Shown here: positions 45,122 through 54,576 of the stretch, one piece after another
Numbering within the stretch: position 1 is the first letter of the stretch
How the letters are laid out: every line of letters begins with the position of its first letter
Made by a program: the position numbers and the translations under genes
The notes under the pieces: generated by a model
Told to the model about the DNA's origin: nothing
What the model saw: the letters and a program-made list of their open reading frames with translations, nothing else
Databases searched by the model: none
NCBI RefSeq assembly: GCF_002286785.1
Contig: NZ_MUJY01000191.1
Location: 80,688 to 144,687, forward strand
Direction of reading: 5' to 3'
Length of the DNA: 64,000 bases
From: Pseudomonas sp. PIC25
Lineage (GTDB): Bacteria; Pseudomonadota; Gammaproteobacteria; Pseudomonadales; Pseudomonadaceae

Positions 45122-46462
45122 TCAGGCCACTTGCGCCCCCGGTACCAGCACCCAGCGGCGCAGCACCAGGTAGCTGGCGGCGGTGAGCAGGAATACCGGC
45201 AGCGAGGCCCCGTAGGTCAGCGGCGAGACCCAGCCCCAATAGTAGGCCAGCACGGCGCCCAGTCCGTAGGCCGCGAAGGCGGCCGGATTGATGCCGTTCA
45301 GGTAGCGGTAGCGGCCGCCGCGTTCGTCGAGCAGTTCGCTCACCGCGTACTGCCCGCGGTGGATCACGAAGTAATCGGCAATCAGCACGGCGAAGGCCGG
45401 GATGAATACGCTGCCGATCACCAGCAGGAAGTTCTGGAAGTTATCCAGGATGCCGGGAATCTGCGAGCCCAGGATGGACAGCACGCCGATGGTCAATGCC
45501 GGTTTCCAGAAGCGCGTCTGCGGGCGCATGTTCAGGTAGGAGAGGGTGGCCGAATACACGCACATCACGTTGGTGGTCATTACCGAGAGGAACACCACGA
45601 TAGCCGCCGGCAGGCCGAAACCGAACCCGGCCAGCAGCACGGCCGGGTCGTAGGTCTGCTCCATGCCGGTGAGCACGCTGAAGCCGGACACCGTAGCGCC
45701 CAGCCCCATGGCCAGCAGCGTGGCGGCGACGTAGCCGACCCAGGTGCCCACCGCCGCCACGCCCTGGCTGCGGCAGTTGCGGTTGTAGTCGGCGGCCAGG
45801 GGAATCCAGGAGAAGGCGGTGGCGATCACGATGTCGAAGGCAATGCCGGGGCTGATCTCGTTACGCGGCTGCACCGGCATGCTCAGCAGTTCGCCGAACT
45901 GGAAGTTACGGCCCATGGCATAGAACACCGCCGCGGCGAGCAGCAGCATGCCGATGGCGGCCCAGCGCTCGACCCGCTCGATGCCGAGGTGCCCGCGCAG
46001 GGCGATGAGCACCACCAGGGTCTCGCAAAACACGGTGAACAGCGGCAGGTTGGAATAGCCGGTGGTGGCTTCCACTGCGTAGTTCAGGCTCATCCCGGCC
46101 AGCAGCGCCTGGATCCAGCTCCAGGCCAGCAGCGTCAGCAGGTTGACCAGGGACGGCAGCTTGGCACCGCGGGTGCCGTAGCTGCCCCGTGCCAGCACCA
46201 TGGTGGTGAGGCCGCTGCGCTGGCCCATGAGGCCGACCAGCACCAGCGGCAGGATGCCGATCCCGGAACCGACCAGGACGATGAGCATTGCCTGCAGGAA
46301 GGGCAGGTCGGGCACCAGCAGCATGCCGGTGAGGATGGTGGTCACCACCACGTTGGCGCCCAGCCAGAGCGCGGTGGTGCCGCCCAGCCCGAGGCTGCGG
46401 TGATCGCTGGCGGTGGGCTCCAGGCCGTCCTGGCCGAAGTGTTGGGTGATCTGCTTGAACAT
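45122..46462 (-). CDS. NCS1 / purine-cytosine-permease family transporter
   Basis: A 446-residue carrier with about twelve membrane segments of the CodB-like group. Marks are LWLGANVVVTTILTGMLLVP, MVLARGSYGTRGAKLPSLVNLLTLLAWSW and SWIPLAADYNRNCRS. It lies last in the minus-strand order gbuA, YjiH-like carrier, TPP decarboxylase, this permease. It may import a guanidino compound or amine degraded by that block; nucleobase uptake is the family default. Confidence 0.88.
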   Translation of the reverse strand: MFKQITQHFGQDGLEPTASDHRSLGLGGTTALWLGANVVVTTILTGMLLVPDLPFLQAMLIVLVGSGIGILPLVLVGLMGQRSGLTTMVLARGSYGTRGAKLPSLVNLLTLLAWSWIQALLAGMSLNYAVEATTGYSNLPLFTVFCETLVVLIALRGHLGIERVERWAAIGMLLLAAAVFYAMGRNFQFGELLSMPVQPRNEISPGIAFDIVIATAFSWIPLAADYNRNCRSQGVAAVGTWVGYVAATLLAMGLGATVSGFSVLTGMEQTYDPAVLLAGFGFGLPAAIVVFLSVMTTNVMCVYSATLSYLNMRPQTRFWKPALTIGVLSILGSQIPGILDNFQNFLLVIGSVFIPAFAVLIADYFVIHRGQYAVSELLDERGGRYRYLNGINPAAFAAYGLGAVLAYYWGWVSPLTYGASLPVFLLTAASYLVLRRWVLVPGAQVA

Positions 46463-46562
46463 GTGACGACTCCCCGTATTGGCTTATTGGTCTTGGTGGA
46501 ACGTGGCAGTCAGGTGAAGCGTTTCGGTGTTTCTTGTTTTGCGGGCGCCGTTCGGCGCCTTG

Positions 46563-46675
46563 GGCGAATGCATTCGCCCCTACGATTTGAGTTGCGACCC
46601 TGCTTGTAGGAGCGAACTCTGCTCGCGATCCGGCGCCACTCGGGTCGAGCAATCGCCAGCAGAGCTGGCTCCTAC
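46563..46675. repeat. REP-type pair with flanking palindrome
   Basis: The palindrome GGCGAATGCATTCGCCC (46563-46579) is followed by an inverted pair: TGTAGGAGCGAACTCTGCTC (from 46605) and GCCAGCAGAGCTGGCTCCTAC (ending 46675), 24 bases between arms. Similar pairs occur at 51139-51204 and 57581-57647. Confidence 0.8.
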
Positions 46676-46688
46676 GGGTTATCGGGCC

Positions 46689-48290
46689 TCAGGGGTGAAA
46701 CGGTGGCGCCTCCGCTATCTCGATGAGCAACGGTCGGTCCTGCGGTGCGCTGCGCAGCAGGTCGGCCAGATGGGCGTGGTCCCGGGCGCGCTCCGCCGCG
46801 CAGCCGAAGCCTCGGGCAATGGCGAGAAAGTCGGGGGTGAAGATGTCCACGCCCAGCGGGGTGATGTCGCGGCGCTGCATGTAGCGCTTGATCTCGCCAT
46901 AGCCCTGGTTATTCCACAGCAGCACGATCACCGGCACTCGTGCCTCCACGGCGCTGGCCAGCTCGGGCAGGCTGAACTGGATGCCACCGTCGCCGATCAG
47001 GCACACCACCGGACGGTCCGGTTTGGCCAGTCGGGCACCGATGGCCGCCGGCAGGCCGTAGCCGAGGGTGCCGTAGCCGGTGGAGCTGTTGAACCAGCGC
47101 CGCGTGCCGTCCAGCTCCACCAGATGGTTGCCGCTGTACACGGTCTGGGTGGAATCGCCGACGAAACGGGCGGCCGGCAAGGCGTCCAGCACGGTGGCGA
47201 ACAGCGTGCGGTAATGCGCCCAGCCGGCGAAGTCCTCGGCCAGTTGTGCCTGTACCGCCGCAGTGCGCCGGGCGCCGGGGCTCTGCGGGTCCGCCGCGCG
47301 TGTCGGCAGCGCTTCCAGCAGCAGGCGCATGGCCTCGCGGGCGTCGCCCTGGATCGCCAGGGTCGGGGTGCAGTTGCGTTGCAACTGCTGGGCGTCGATA
47401 TCGATACGGATCAACTCGCCAGCCAATTTGAAGTTGCCGTCGAACACCACGTCGTAGTCGGTTTCGCCCAGCTCGGTGCCGATAGCCAGCACCACGTCGG
47501 CCTCCAGCGCCAGTTGGCGTACCGGCACCAGCGACTGGTTGCTGCCGAGCAGCAAGGGGTGGCCCGGAGGCAGCAAGCCCTTGGCGTTGATGGTCAGTGC
47601 CGTCGGTGCGTCCAGCGCGGCGGCCAGGGTACGCGCTTCGGCCTGGGCCTCGACGCAGCCACCGCCGAGCAGCAGGAGCGGCCGTTCGGCTCGGCGCAGC
47701 GTGTCCACTGCTTCGCGCAGCAGGGCGGCCGATGGGGCCGGGCGGCTGGTGCGTGGCTTGGCTTGCACGCGTAGGTGATCGGCGGGGGTGGTGATGATGT
47801 CCAGCGGCAACTCGATATGCACCGGGCGCGGGCGTTCGCCCTCGAACACAGCGAAGGCGCGGGCCAGCACTGCCGGCAGTTCCTCGACGCTCATCAGCGT
47901 GTGACTGAAGGCGGTGACACCGGCGGTCAGGCCGCGCTGGTCCGGCAGTTCGTGCAGGTAGCCCTTGCCCAGGCCGAGACGGTCGCGCTCGTTGACGCTG
48001 GAGATCACCAGCATGGGAATGGAGTCCGCGTAGGCTTGGGCCATGGCGGTGAGGATGTTGGTCATCCCCGGTCCGGTGATGATGAAGCACACCCCGGGCT
48101 TGCCGCTGGCCCGGGCATAGCCGTCGGCCATGAAACCGGCACCCTGCTCGTGGCGCGGGGTGATGTGGCGGATACCGCTGTGGGGCAGGCCACGGTACAG
48201 CTCGACCGTGTGCACGCCGGGAATGCCGAAGACGGTATCCACGCCCCAGGCTTCCAGTTGCTTGACGAGAAATTCGCCGCAGGTGGTCAT
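46689..48290 (-). CDS. Thiamine-diphosphate-dependent decarboxylase (AruI-like/ALS-like)
   Basis: A 533-residue ThDP enzyme with three typical domains. The catalytic Glu lies in RHEQGAGFMADGYARASG. The ThDP-binding GDGG...N motif is LIGDGGIQFSL followed by NNQGYGEI. The N-terminal GIPGVHTVELYRGL is typical of the 5-guanidino-2-oxopentanoate decarboxylase (AruI) and related acetolactate-synthase-like group. Beside gbuA this fits decarboxylation of 2-ketoarginine toward 4-guanidinobutyrate, but other 2-oxo acids are possible. Confidence 0.88.
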   Translation of the reverse strand: MTTCGEFLVKQLEAWGVDTVFGIPGVHTVELYRGLPHSGIRHITPRHEQGAGFMADGYARASGKPGVCFIITGPGMTNILTAMAQAYADSIPMLVISSVNERDRLGLGKGYLHELPDQRGLTAGVTAFSHTLMSVEELPAVLARAFAVFEGERPRPVHIELPLDIITTPADHLRVQAKPRTSRPAPSAALLREAVDTLRRAERPLLLLGGGCVEAQAEARTLAAALDAPTALTINAKGLLPPGHPLLLGSNQSLVPVRQLALEADVVLAIGTELGETDYDVVFDGNFKLAGELIRIDIDAQQLQRNCTPTLAIQGDAREAMRLLLEALPTRAADPQSPGARRTAAVQAQLAEDFAGWAHYRTLFATVLDALPAARFVGDSTQTVYSGNHLVELDGTRRWFNSSTGYGTLGYGLPAAIGARLAKPDRPVVCLIGDGGIQFSLPELASAVEARVPVIVLLWNNQGYGEIKRYMQRRDITPLGVDIFTPDFLAIARGFGCAAERARDHAHLADLLRSAPQDRPLLIEIAEAPPFHP

Positions 48291-48342
48291 GGTTCGAAAT
48301 CCTCAAAAGGCGGAGCCGGGTACACGCCAGCCCCATTCCGTG

Positions 48343-48360
48343 GGGCGAATTCATTCGCCC
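48343..48360. repeat. Short palindrome GGGCGAATTCATTCGCCC
   Basis: A perfect palindromic repeat unit (stem GGGCGAAT / ATTCGCCC) between the decarboxylase and carrier genes. Variants at 41841, 46563 and 57662. Confidence 0.75.
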
Positions 48361-48376
48361 GACCCGGTTCCGTCTC

Positions 48377-49771
48377 TCAACCCACGATCCAATGCGCCAT
48401 CAGCGCGATGATCGGCAGGGTGATCAGCGTGCGGATGATGAAGATCACGAACAGCTCCAGCAGGTTCAGCGGCAGCTTGGCCTTGAGGATCAGCACGCCC
48501 ACCTCGGACATATAGATCAACTGGGTCAGCGACACGCAGGCCACTACGAAGCGGGTCAGCTCGCTCTCGATGCCCTTGCCCAGCACGGCCGGCAGGAACA
48601 TATCGGCGAATCCCACCAGCATCGCCGGCGCGGCTTTGGCGGCGTCCGGCAGTTGCAGCGCTTCCAGCAGCGGCACGAAGGGGTAGGACAACCAGGTGAA
48701 CACCGGGGTGTACTCGGCGATAGCCAGGGAAACCGTGCCGATGGCCATCACCAGCGGCAGCAGCCCGAGCCAGATGTCCACCACGTTGTGCACGCCGATC
48801 CGCACCATCTCCACGGGCGAGGGGTTGCTGTTGGCGCGCTTGACCGCCTGCACCAGCCCCCAGCGCAGCAGCGAGGTGTCGTTGGGGACGTCCTCTTTGA
48901 GCTGCTTGCCGACGCCCGCCATGTACTCGTCCTTCTTCCAAGACAGCGGCGGGATGCGCGGCGTGATGATGGCGGCGGCGAGGCCGGCGACCACCACGGT
49001 GAGGTAGAAGGGCACGAACAGGTGGTCCAGCTTCATGAAACTGGTGATCAGCAGGCTGAAGGCAATCGAGGCGATGGAGAAGTTGGTGGCGATCACCGCC
49101 GCTTCGCGGGCGCTGTAGAAACCCTTCTGGTATTGCTGCGCAGTGATGAGCACGCCGACGGTGCCCGAGCCGAGCCAGGAGGCAATGGCATCGATGGCCG
49201 AGCGGCCGGGCAGACCGAAGACCTTGCGGAACACATTGCGTACCAGGGTGCCGCAGAACTCCATCAGGCCATAGTCGGTGAGCAGCGGCAGGACCAGGCC
49301 GGCAACCAGGAAGAAGGTGATCAGCACCGGTGCCAGGTCCTTGAGCACCACGCCGCCGGTGTTGGCGTTCCAGACCCAGGCCGGGCCGAACTCCCAGAAG
49401 GTCATCGCAGCGAACACCGCACCGATCACCCGCAGGACGAGCCAGAACGGATGCAGGTTAAACAGCTCGTTCAGTGCGCGACGCTCGGTGATCCAGCGCG
49501 GCTTGGCCAGGCTGCCGACCAGGCCGAGTACCGACGAGAATACCAGCAGGCCCACGGCGATGGCCGGCAGCCAGGCGCCTACGGCCGCCTTCAGTCCGTC
49601 GGCGAGCAGGCCGAGGCCGATGGTGACCTTTTCCTCGTAGACGATGGGGGTGAGGAACAGCAGCACGCCGAGCAGCGACGGAATCAGGAAGATCAGCAAC
49701 TGGCGCGGGTTGAAGGAAGCGTCCGCCGGCGGCTGGTCGTCCATCAGGAGCATGGGTTCGTCACGGTTCAT
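48377..49771 (-). CDS. YjiH-family nucleoside-recognition membrane protein
   Basis: A 464-residue inner-membrane protein with about ten hydrophobic segments and Gate-type motifs. Marks include SWLGSGTVGVLITAQQYQKGFYSAREAAVIATNFSI and PAMLVGFADMFLPAVLGKGI. YjiH-like proteins are thought to be transporters, but substrates are not settled. The position beside gbuA suggests uptake of guanidinobutyrate or a related amine. The ATG at 49771 was chosen over the frame extension upstream. Confidence 0.87.
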   Translation of the reverse strand: MNRDEPMLLMDDQPPADASFNPRQLLIFLIPSLLGVLLFLTPIVYEEKVTIGLGLLADGLKAAVGAWLPAIAVGLLVFSSVLGLVGSLAKPRWITERRALNELFNLHPFWLVLRVIGAVFAAMTFWEFGPAWVWNANTGGVVLKDLAPVLITFFLVAGLVLPLLTDYGLMEFCGTLVRNVFRKVFGLPGRSAIDAIASWLGSGTVGVLITAQQYQKGFYSAREAAVIATNFSIASIAFSLLITSFMKLDHLFVPFYLTVVVAGLAAAIITPRIPPLSWKKDEYMAGVGKQLKEDVPNDTSLLRWGLVQAVKRANSNPSPVEMVRIGVHNVVDIWLGLLPLVMAIGTVSLAIAEYTPVFTWLSYPFVPLLEALQLPDAAKAAPAMLVGFADMFLPAVLGKGIESELTRFVVACVSLTQLIYMSEVGVLILKAKLPLNLLELFVIFIIRTLITLPIIALMAHWIVG

Positions 49772-49853
49772 GGTTAACACCCTGATTATTGTTGTTGAGC
49801 GTTGCAGGTGCGCCGGGGAGCGCACCCGCCAGGATCAAAAGCCCGGTCGCGCC

Positions 49854-50813
49854 TTAGCGGCGCTGCACTCCGGGTAGCACGCAGAGCATTTCGTACAGCA
49901 GGTTGGCCCCTAGCAACGAGGTATTGCCGGTGGTGTCATAGGGCGGAGAAACCTCCACCAGGTCGCAGCCGATCAGATCCAGGCCGTGGCAGCCACGGAT
50001 GATCTCCATCGCCTGGATGGTGGTCAGGCCGCCGATTTCCGGGGTGCCGGTGCCGGGAGCCCAGGCCGGGTCGATGCCATCGATATCGAACGACAGGTAC
50101 ACCGGACCGCCGCCAACCTTCTCGCGCACCTCGGCCATCAGCGGTTCCAGCGACTTGTGCCAGCATTCCTCGGCCTGCACCACGCGGAAACCCTGCTTGC
50201 GGCTCCAGTTGAAGTCCTCGGCGGTGTAGCCTTGGGCGCGCAGGCCGATCTGAACCACGCGGTCGCAATCCAGCAGCCCTTCCTCGACGGCACGGCGGAA
50301 GGTGGTGCCATGGGCGATCTTCTCGCCGAACATCTCGTCGTTGACGTCGGCATGGGCATCTACGTGGACCAGCCCGACCTTGCCATGCTTCTTCTTGATC
50401 GCACGGAGGATCGGCAGGGTGATGGTGTGGTCGCCGCCCAGGGTCAGCGGCACGATGCCATGTTCGAGAATGTCGTCGTAGGCCGCCTCGATGATGCGGA
50501 TCGCCTCGGCCATGTTGAAGGTGTTGATCGCCACGTCGCCGATGTCGGCCACATTGAGCGAGTCGAAGGGTGCGGCGCCGGTGGCCATGTTGTACGGACG
50601 GATCATTACCGACTGGGCGCGGATCTCGCGGGGGCCGAAGCGGGTGCCGGAGCGCAGCGAGGTGCCGATGTCCAGCGGCACGCCGACGAAGGCAGCATCC
50701 AGGGCGCGTTTCTCTTCGGAGGTCTGGATGTGCGGCAGGCGCATCATGGTGGCGATGCCGCCGAAGCGGGGCATTTCATTGCCGCCCAGGGGCTGGTGGA
50801 AGGTTTTCTCCAC
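49854..50813 (-). CDS. gbuA: Guanidinobutyrase
   Basis: A 319-residue ureohydrolase that splits 4-guanidinobutyrate into urea and 4-aminobutyrate. The binuclear manganese motifs are GGDHTITLP, VDAHADVND and SFDIDGIDPAWAPGTGTPE. The N-terminal HQPLGGNEMPRFGGIATMMRLP is close to P. aeruginosa GbuA as I remember it. The start is a GTG at 50813 with GAGG upstream. No LysR regulator (gbuR) is adjacent, unlike the arrangement I recall in P. aeruginosa. Confidence 0.94.
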   Translation of the reverse strand: MEKTFHQPLGGNEMPRFGGIATMMRLPHIQTSEEKRALDAAFVGVPLDIGTSLRSGTRFGPREIRAQSVMIRPYNMATGAAPFDSLNVADIGDVAINTFNMAEAIRIIEAAYDDILEHGIVPLTLGGDHTITLPILRAIKKKHGKVGLVHVDAHADVNDEMFGEKIAHGTTFRRAVEEGLLDCDRVVQIGLRAQGYTAEDFNWSRKQGFRVVQAEECWHKSLEPLMAEVREKVGGGPVYLSFDIDGIDPAWAPGTGTPEIGGLTTIQAMEIIRGCHGLDLIGCDLVEVSPPYDTTGNTSLLGANLLYEMLCVLPGVQRR

Positions 50814-51138
50814 GGGGTGGCCTCACGGTTCTTGTGGTTGTAGGAATCGTTGGGCCGGATTCTTCGTCAGTCGGCGAAACGGAAAAATCGCTGGCGGCAA
50901 ATACTTAGTTCAGGAATTTCTGAAGTAATGGTAGGGATCAGGGTGAGGGTGATCGGTCTTCGGTCACGTTGTTCAACTGGGCAAGTGCCGACGTTCGTCA
51001 TTTGCGGATGAAACCACACCTATAGTCGTTCGTAGCCTGGATAAGCCACGACGCAATCCGGGAACACGTCCACGGATTGCGTTGGTATTTATCCGGACAC
51101 GGAACGCCACGTATAGAGGCGAATTCGGGCTTCGCTCT

Positions 51139-51204
51139 TGTAGGAGCGAGCTCTGCTCGCGAAGGGGACAGCGCAAAGGCTTCGCCAGCAGAGCTGGCTC
51201 ATAC
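51139..51204. repeat. REP-type inverted pair
   Basis: TGTAGGAGCGAGCTCTGCTC from 51139 and CGCCAGCAGAGCTGGCTC ending near 51204 face each other with about 20 bases between. Near-identical to the pairs at 46605 and 57581. The rest of the stretch 50814-51280 holds no gene I can support. Confidence 0.8.
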
Positions 51205-51225
51205 GAAAGCGGGTTCTGTGGAGGG

Positions 51226-51262
51226 CTCATCCGCAAACGGCTCTCGCCCAATCGCGGATGAG
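51226..51262. repeat. Inverted repeat near the 3' end of the orphan gene
   Basis: CTCATCCGC (51226-51234) and GCGGATGAG (51254-51262) form a nine-base stem. It lies just downstream (minus strand) of the orphan gene ending at 51281 and may be its 3' end or part of the REP cluster. Confidence 0.5.
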
Positions 51263-51280
51263 TTCGCCACGGGAACTCAC

Positions 51281-52033
51281 TCAGACATACGACAGATAAT
51301 CCGTAACTGGCAGGCCATGGGCCGCGCAGGAAGCGGCTACCGAGCCGGAGATCGATTGCCACATCTCGCTCTGTGCCGCCGCGTAGAAATCGGCGTAACG
51401 CTGGGCGCAGGCGACGATCCCGGCGCCTCGGGTGGCCTGGTACCGAGCGATGCTCTTGATACCTTCCTGGCAGTAGGTCGTAACGTTCTGTCGAGTGATC
51501 GGCGGACCGCCGGCGCGCAGGAAGCGCACGGCCAGTTCGGCGTGGAGCTGGTCGATCACGCGGTCCGGGCCGATGTTGATGCGTTGCGGCAGCATGCGGG
51601 TGTCGCCGCAGATTTTCTTCAGGTTCTCGTAGTAATCGTTCAGCGCCGCGTCGTTCCGCCCCAGTTGCGCGAAGGCGTTCTGGTAGCGGCTGTCGATACC
51701 CAGGTTGCAGAAATGCGCGGCGTCCATCTTGCCGCAGGCGGTGGCGGACTTGTTGACGATATTGGGATCGTTGTCGTCGAAACCGTAGTAGTGCGGCTGG
51801 TTCGGCTGACGGAAGCCGCTGTCGATCTGGTGGGTGGCCTTGTGCTCGATGGCATCGTGGGCCTGGAGGTTGGCATTGTGCAGATTATTCGCGCGCTCCG
51901 TCAGGATCTTCACGTAGAACAGATAGATGAAGAAGGCGAAGCAGCGTTGCTCGGCATGGCGGTAGAGCGCATTACTCAGTGAGCCGCTGAGGACCGGCGC
52001 ATTCGGATTGCCGGCCGACATTTCCCGTGGCAT
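51281..52033 (-). CDS. Orphan hypothetical protein, 250 aa
   Basis: No family is recognised. The product is rich in Asn, Gln, Tyr, His and Cys (7 Cys) compared with neighbours, has no signal peptide and perhaps one weak hydrophobic patch (RCFAFFIYLFYVKIL). Segments such as GFRQPNQPHYYGFDDNDPNI look like an extracytoplasmic or effector-type protein, but that is only composition. It is flanked by REP repeats and lies alone on its strand. Start codon uncertain: ATG at 52033 or at 52021. Confidence 0.6.
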   Translation of the reverse strand: MPREMSAGNPNAPVLSGSLSNALYRHAEQRCFAFFIYLFYVKILTERANNLHNANLQAHDAIEHKATHQIDSGFRQPNQPHYYGFDDNDPNIVNKSATACGKMDAAHFCNLGIDSRYQNAFAQLGRNDAALNDYYENLKKICGDTRMLPQRINIGPDRVIDQLHAELAVRFLRAGGPPITRQNVTTYCQEGIKSIARYQATRGAGIVACAQRYADFYAAAQSEMWQSISGSVAASCAAHGLPVTDYLSYV

Positions 52034-52224
52034 CGGTTGTGTTCCTTATCGCTGGGGACCGATATCGGTCCGTCCCTGGCCGCCCCGACCGCATTGTTTT
52101 CTGAAGCGGTGTGATCGCGCACTGGCCCAGGACCGGCGCGTGGAGTCGAAGTGTAGGAGCCCCAACGCGAACAAGCGAAGCGGCAACGCGACGGAATCGA
52201 TGACGTGGTTCGCGATTCGCGAAG

Positions 52225-52677
52225 TCAGGCGGGCAGCGCCTGTTGCAACTGGCTGCGTAGTTTCACCAGTTCGTCCTTAAGCGCCATTAGTTGCTCCGCC
52301 GACTGCCCGCTGGCTTCGACGATGCAGGCGGGGAAGGCTTGTGCCTGCCGTTGCAGTTCGCGGCCTTTGTCGGTCAGGCGCAGCTCCACGACGCGCTCGT
52401 CGGCGCTGCTGCGGGTGCGGGTGATCAGCCCTTCGCCTTCCAGTCGCTTGAGCAGGGGGGTGACCGAGCCGGGGTCGGTGAGCAGGCGGGCGCTGAGTTC
52501 GCCCACGGTGATGCCGTCGCGCTCCCAGAGCACCAGCATGGCCAGGTACTGCGGGTAGGTGAGGCCGACGGCCTGCAGGATCGGTTTGTAGACCTTGGTC
52601 AGCATCAGCGACGTGGAATACAGGGCGAAACAGACTTGGTTGTCGAGCAGCAGGTCGTCGCAACGGGGGGTATTCAT
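52225..52677 (-). CDS. ohrR: OhrR-like MarR-family regulator
   Basis: A 150-residue MarR-type repressor. It begins MNTPRCDDLLLDNQVCFALYSTSLMLTKVYKP, with Cys16 in DNQVCFALY matching the peroxide-sensing Cys of OhrR. The wHTH is seen in LTYPQYLAMLVLWERDGITVGELSARLLTDPGSVTPLLKRLEGEGL. It would repress an organic hydroperoxide resistance gene (ohr), but none is adjacent. The ATG at 52677 has AGAGG upstream. Most of its target genes must be elsewhere. Confidence 0.85.
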   Translation of the reverse strand: MNTPRCDDLLLDNQVCFALYSTSLMLTKVYKPILQAVGLTYPQYLAMLVLWERDGITVGELSARLLTDPGSVTPLLKRLEGEGLITRTRSSADERVVELRLTDKGRELQRQAQAFPACIVEASGQSAEQLMALKDELVKLRSQLQQALPA

Positions 52678-52753
52678 GACGATACCTCTAAATAACGATG
52701 TGCTTGAATTTAGCGCGCTGACTATTTTTTGGCCAGCCCGCTGATCGCACTGC

Positions 52754-53716
52754 CTAGCTGGAGGGCACCAGGCGACTCTGCAGCGCCTGATCCCACGGCG
52801 GCGGATGGCCAAAGCGCTCCTGCAGGAAGGCCAGCAACAGGCGGGTGCGCGGACTGGCTTCACGCTCCAGGCGCAGGGCGTAGATGCTGCTCGGCTCAGG
52901 CGCAGGCAGGCCCTCCTCGCAAAACAGCGGAACCAGTTCGCCACGCAGCAGATACTCACTGCTCAGCCAGGTCGGCAGGTGGGTGATGCCGAGCCCGCTG
53001 AGCGCGCCGAACAGCAGGGCCTCGGCGTTGTTGGCGGTCATTCGCTGGCGTTGCGGCTTGTAATGCTGGAGCCGGCCAGCGCGCTGGAAGCGCCAGGCAT
53101 AGGGTGGGGCGAGACTGTCCCAGTCGAGGCCGTCGTGGTCGATCAGTTCGCTCGGTTCGCGTGGAGTACCGCGGCGCTTGAGGTAGTCCGGGCTGGCACA
53201 GGCGATGCGTACCAGAGGCGCCAGCGGAGTAGCGACCAGCCGGGTGTCGGCCAGCGGGCCGATGCGCAGCACCAGGTCCACTTCGCCAAGGTGTTCGCCA
53301 TGCAGGTCGATAAAGCTGTCGATCAGCCGCAACTGCACGTCCAACCCCGGATTGGCGGCGAGGAACTCAGCGATGGCCGGAGCCAGCCGGCGACGGCCGA
53401 AAGGCGCTGGTGCGTCGATGCGGATCAGGCCCTCCGGCGCGCTGCTCAGCGAGGCGGCTTCGGCGCGGGCCAGGCGCAGCTCGGCGAGTATCCGGCGAGC
53501 CCGCTCGGCGAACGCCAACCCGGCCGGTGTGGCGCGCACGGCATGGGTGCTGCGGATAAACAGGGTACTGCCGAGGGCGCGCTCCAGGGCGTCGATGCGT
53601 CGGGCCACGGCGGAAGGGGTCAGCGGATGGCGGCGGGCCGCGGCGGAAAAGCTGCCGGAGTCCAGCACGTCAAGGAACAGGCTGAACTGGTCAGTGAGGG
53701 TATCGGGATTATTCAT
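52754..53716 (-). CDS. LysR-family transcriptional regulator
   Basis: A 320-residue LTTR. The N-terminal wHTH reads LFLDVLDSGSFSAAARRHPLTPSAVARRIDALERALGSTLFIR. The co-inducer domain follows. The ATG at 53716 was chosen because the wHTH begins there; upstream codons are not LysR-like. It diverges from the TauE/SafE carrier gene, its most likely target. The inducer is unknown. Confidence 0.93.
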   Translation of the reverse strand: MNNPDTLTDQFSLFLDVLDSGSFSAAARRHPLTPSAVARRIDALERALGSTLFIRSTHAVRATPAGLAFAERARRILAELRLARAEAASLSSAPEGLIRIDAPAPFGRRRLAPAIAEFLAANPGLDVQLRLIDSFIDLHGEHLGEVDLVLRIGPLADTRLVATPLAPLVRIACASPDYLKRRGTPREPSELIDHDGLDWDSLAPPYAWRFQRAGRLQHYKPQRQRMTANNAEALLFGALSGLGITHLPTWLSSEYLLRGELVPLFCEEGLPAPEPSSIYALRLEREASPRTRLLLAFLQERFGHPPPWDQALQSRLVPSS

Positions 53717-53820
53717 AGGCTCGCTCTTGCGTAAAGCGCATAGCCATTGTGCGTGGTTGTGCGTTTCCGTGCCAGCCACGGCTGCGTAGCATGCTCGTCG
53801 TGTTGGCTTGGAGTGAAGCG

Positions 53821-54576
53821 ATGAACCCTCTGGATATGCTGCTGAACCTGGTATTGGGCCTGGGCCTGGGAACGCTGGGCGGTCTGTTCGGCATTGGTGG
53901 CGGCTTGATCGCGATTCCAACCCTGGGCGTGCTGTTCAGCCTGGACCAGCAACTGGCCCAGGGGACGGCGCTGGTGATGGTGGTACCCAACGTGTTGCTG
54001 GCGCTGTGGCGTTATCACCAGCGCAATCGCATCGACCCGCGCCATGCCCTGGCGCTGGCTGCCTCGGGGTTCTGCTTCGCCCTGCTCGGGGCACGCTGGG
54101 CCGTGTCGCTGGATGCCGAGCGGATGCGCATGGCCTTCGTCGGTTTCCTCGTGGCGCTGGCGTTCTACAACTTCGCCAAGGTGTTCCTGCGTCACGGCGG
54201 GGGCGGCACCGAGCTGCGGCACCCCTGGCCATGGCTGGGGGCACTGGGCAGCGGTGCGGGGCTGCTCGGGGGGCTGTTCGGGGTGGGTGGCGCGGTACTG
54301 GCGACGCCGGTACTGACCAGCGTATTCGGGACGACCCAGGTGATCGCCCAGGGCCTGTCGCTGGCGTTGGCGGCACCGAGCACCGGCGTCACGCTGGCGA
54401 CCTACGCACTCCACGATCATGTCGATTGGCTGCTGGGCATTCCCCTGGCGATAGGCGGCCTGCTCAGCATCAGTTGGGGCGTGCGGCTCGCCCATTCCTT
54501 GCCGGAGCGCGTGTTGCGGGCAATGTTCTGCGGTTTCCTGCTGCTCTGTGCGGTGTCGCTGGCCCTTAAAGTTTGA
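53821..54576 (+). CDS. TauE/SafE-family membrane transporter
   Basis: A 251-residue protein with about eight hydrophobic segments. The two inverted repeats carry GGLFGIGGGLIAIPTLG and GGLFGVGGAVLATPVLT, the family hallmark. Members export sulfite, sulfoacetate or other organic anions. Its start is 104 bases from the divergent LysR gene. The 3' end overlaps the next LysR gene by 11 bases. Confidence 0.92.
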   Translation: MNPLDMLLNLVLGLGLGTLGGLFGIGGGLIAIPTLGVLFSLDQQLAQGTALVMVVPNVLLALWRYHQRNRIDPRHALALAASGFCFALLGARWAVSLDAERMRMAFVGFLVALAFYNFAKVFLRHGGGGTELRHPWPWLGALGSGAGLLGGLFGVGGAVLATPVLTSVFGTTQVIAQGLSLALAAPSTGVTLATYALHDHVDWLLGIPLAIGGLLSISWGVRLAHSLPERVLRAMFCGFLLLCAVSLALKV

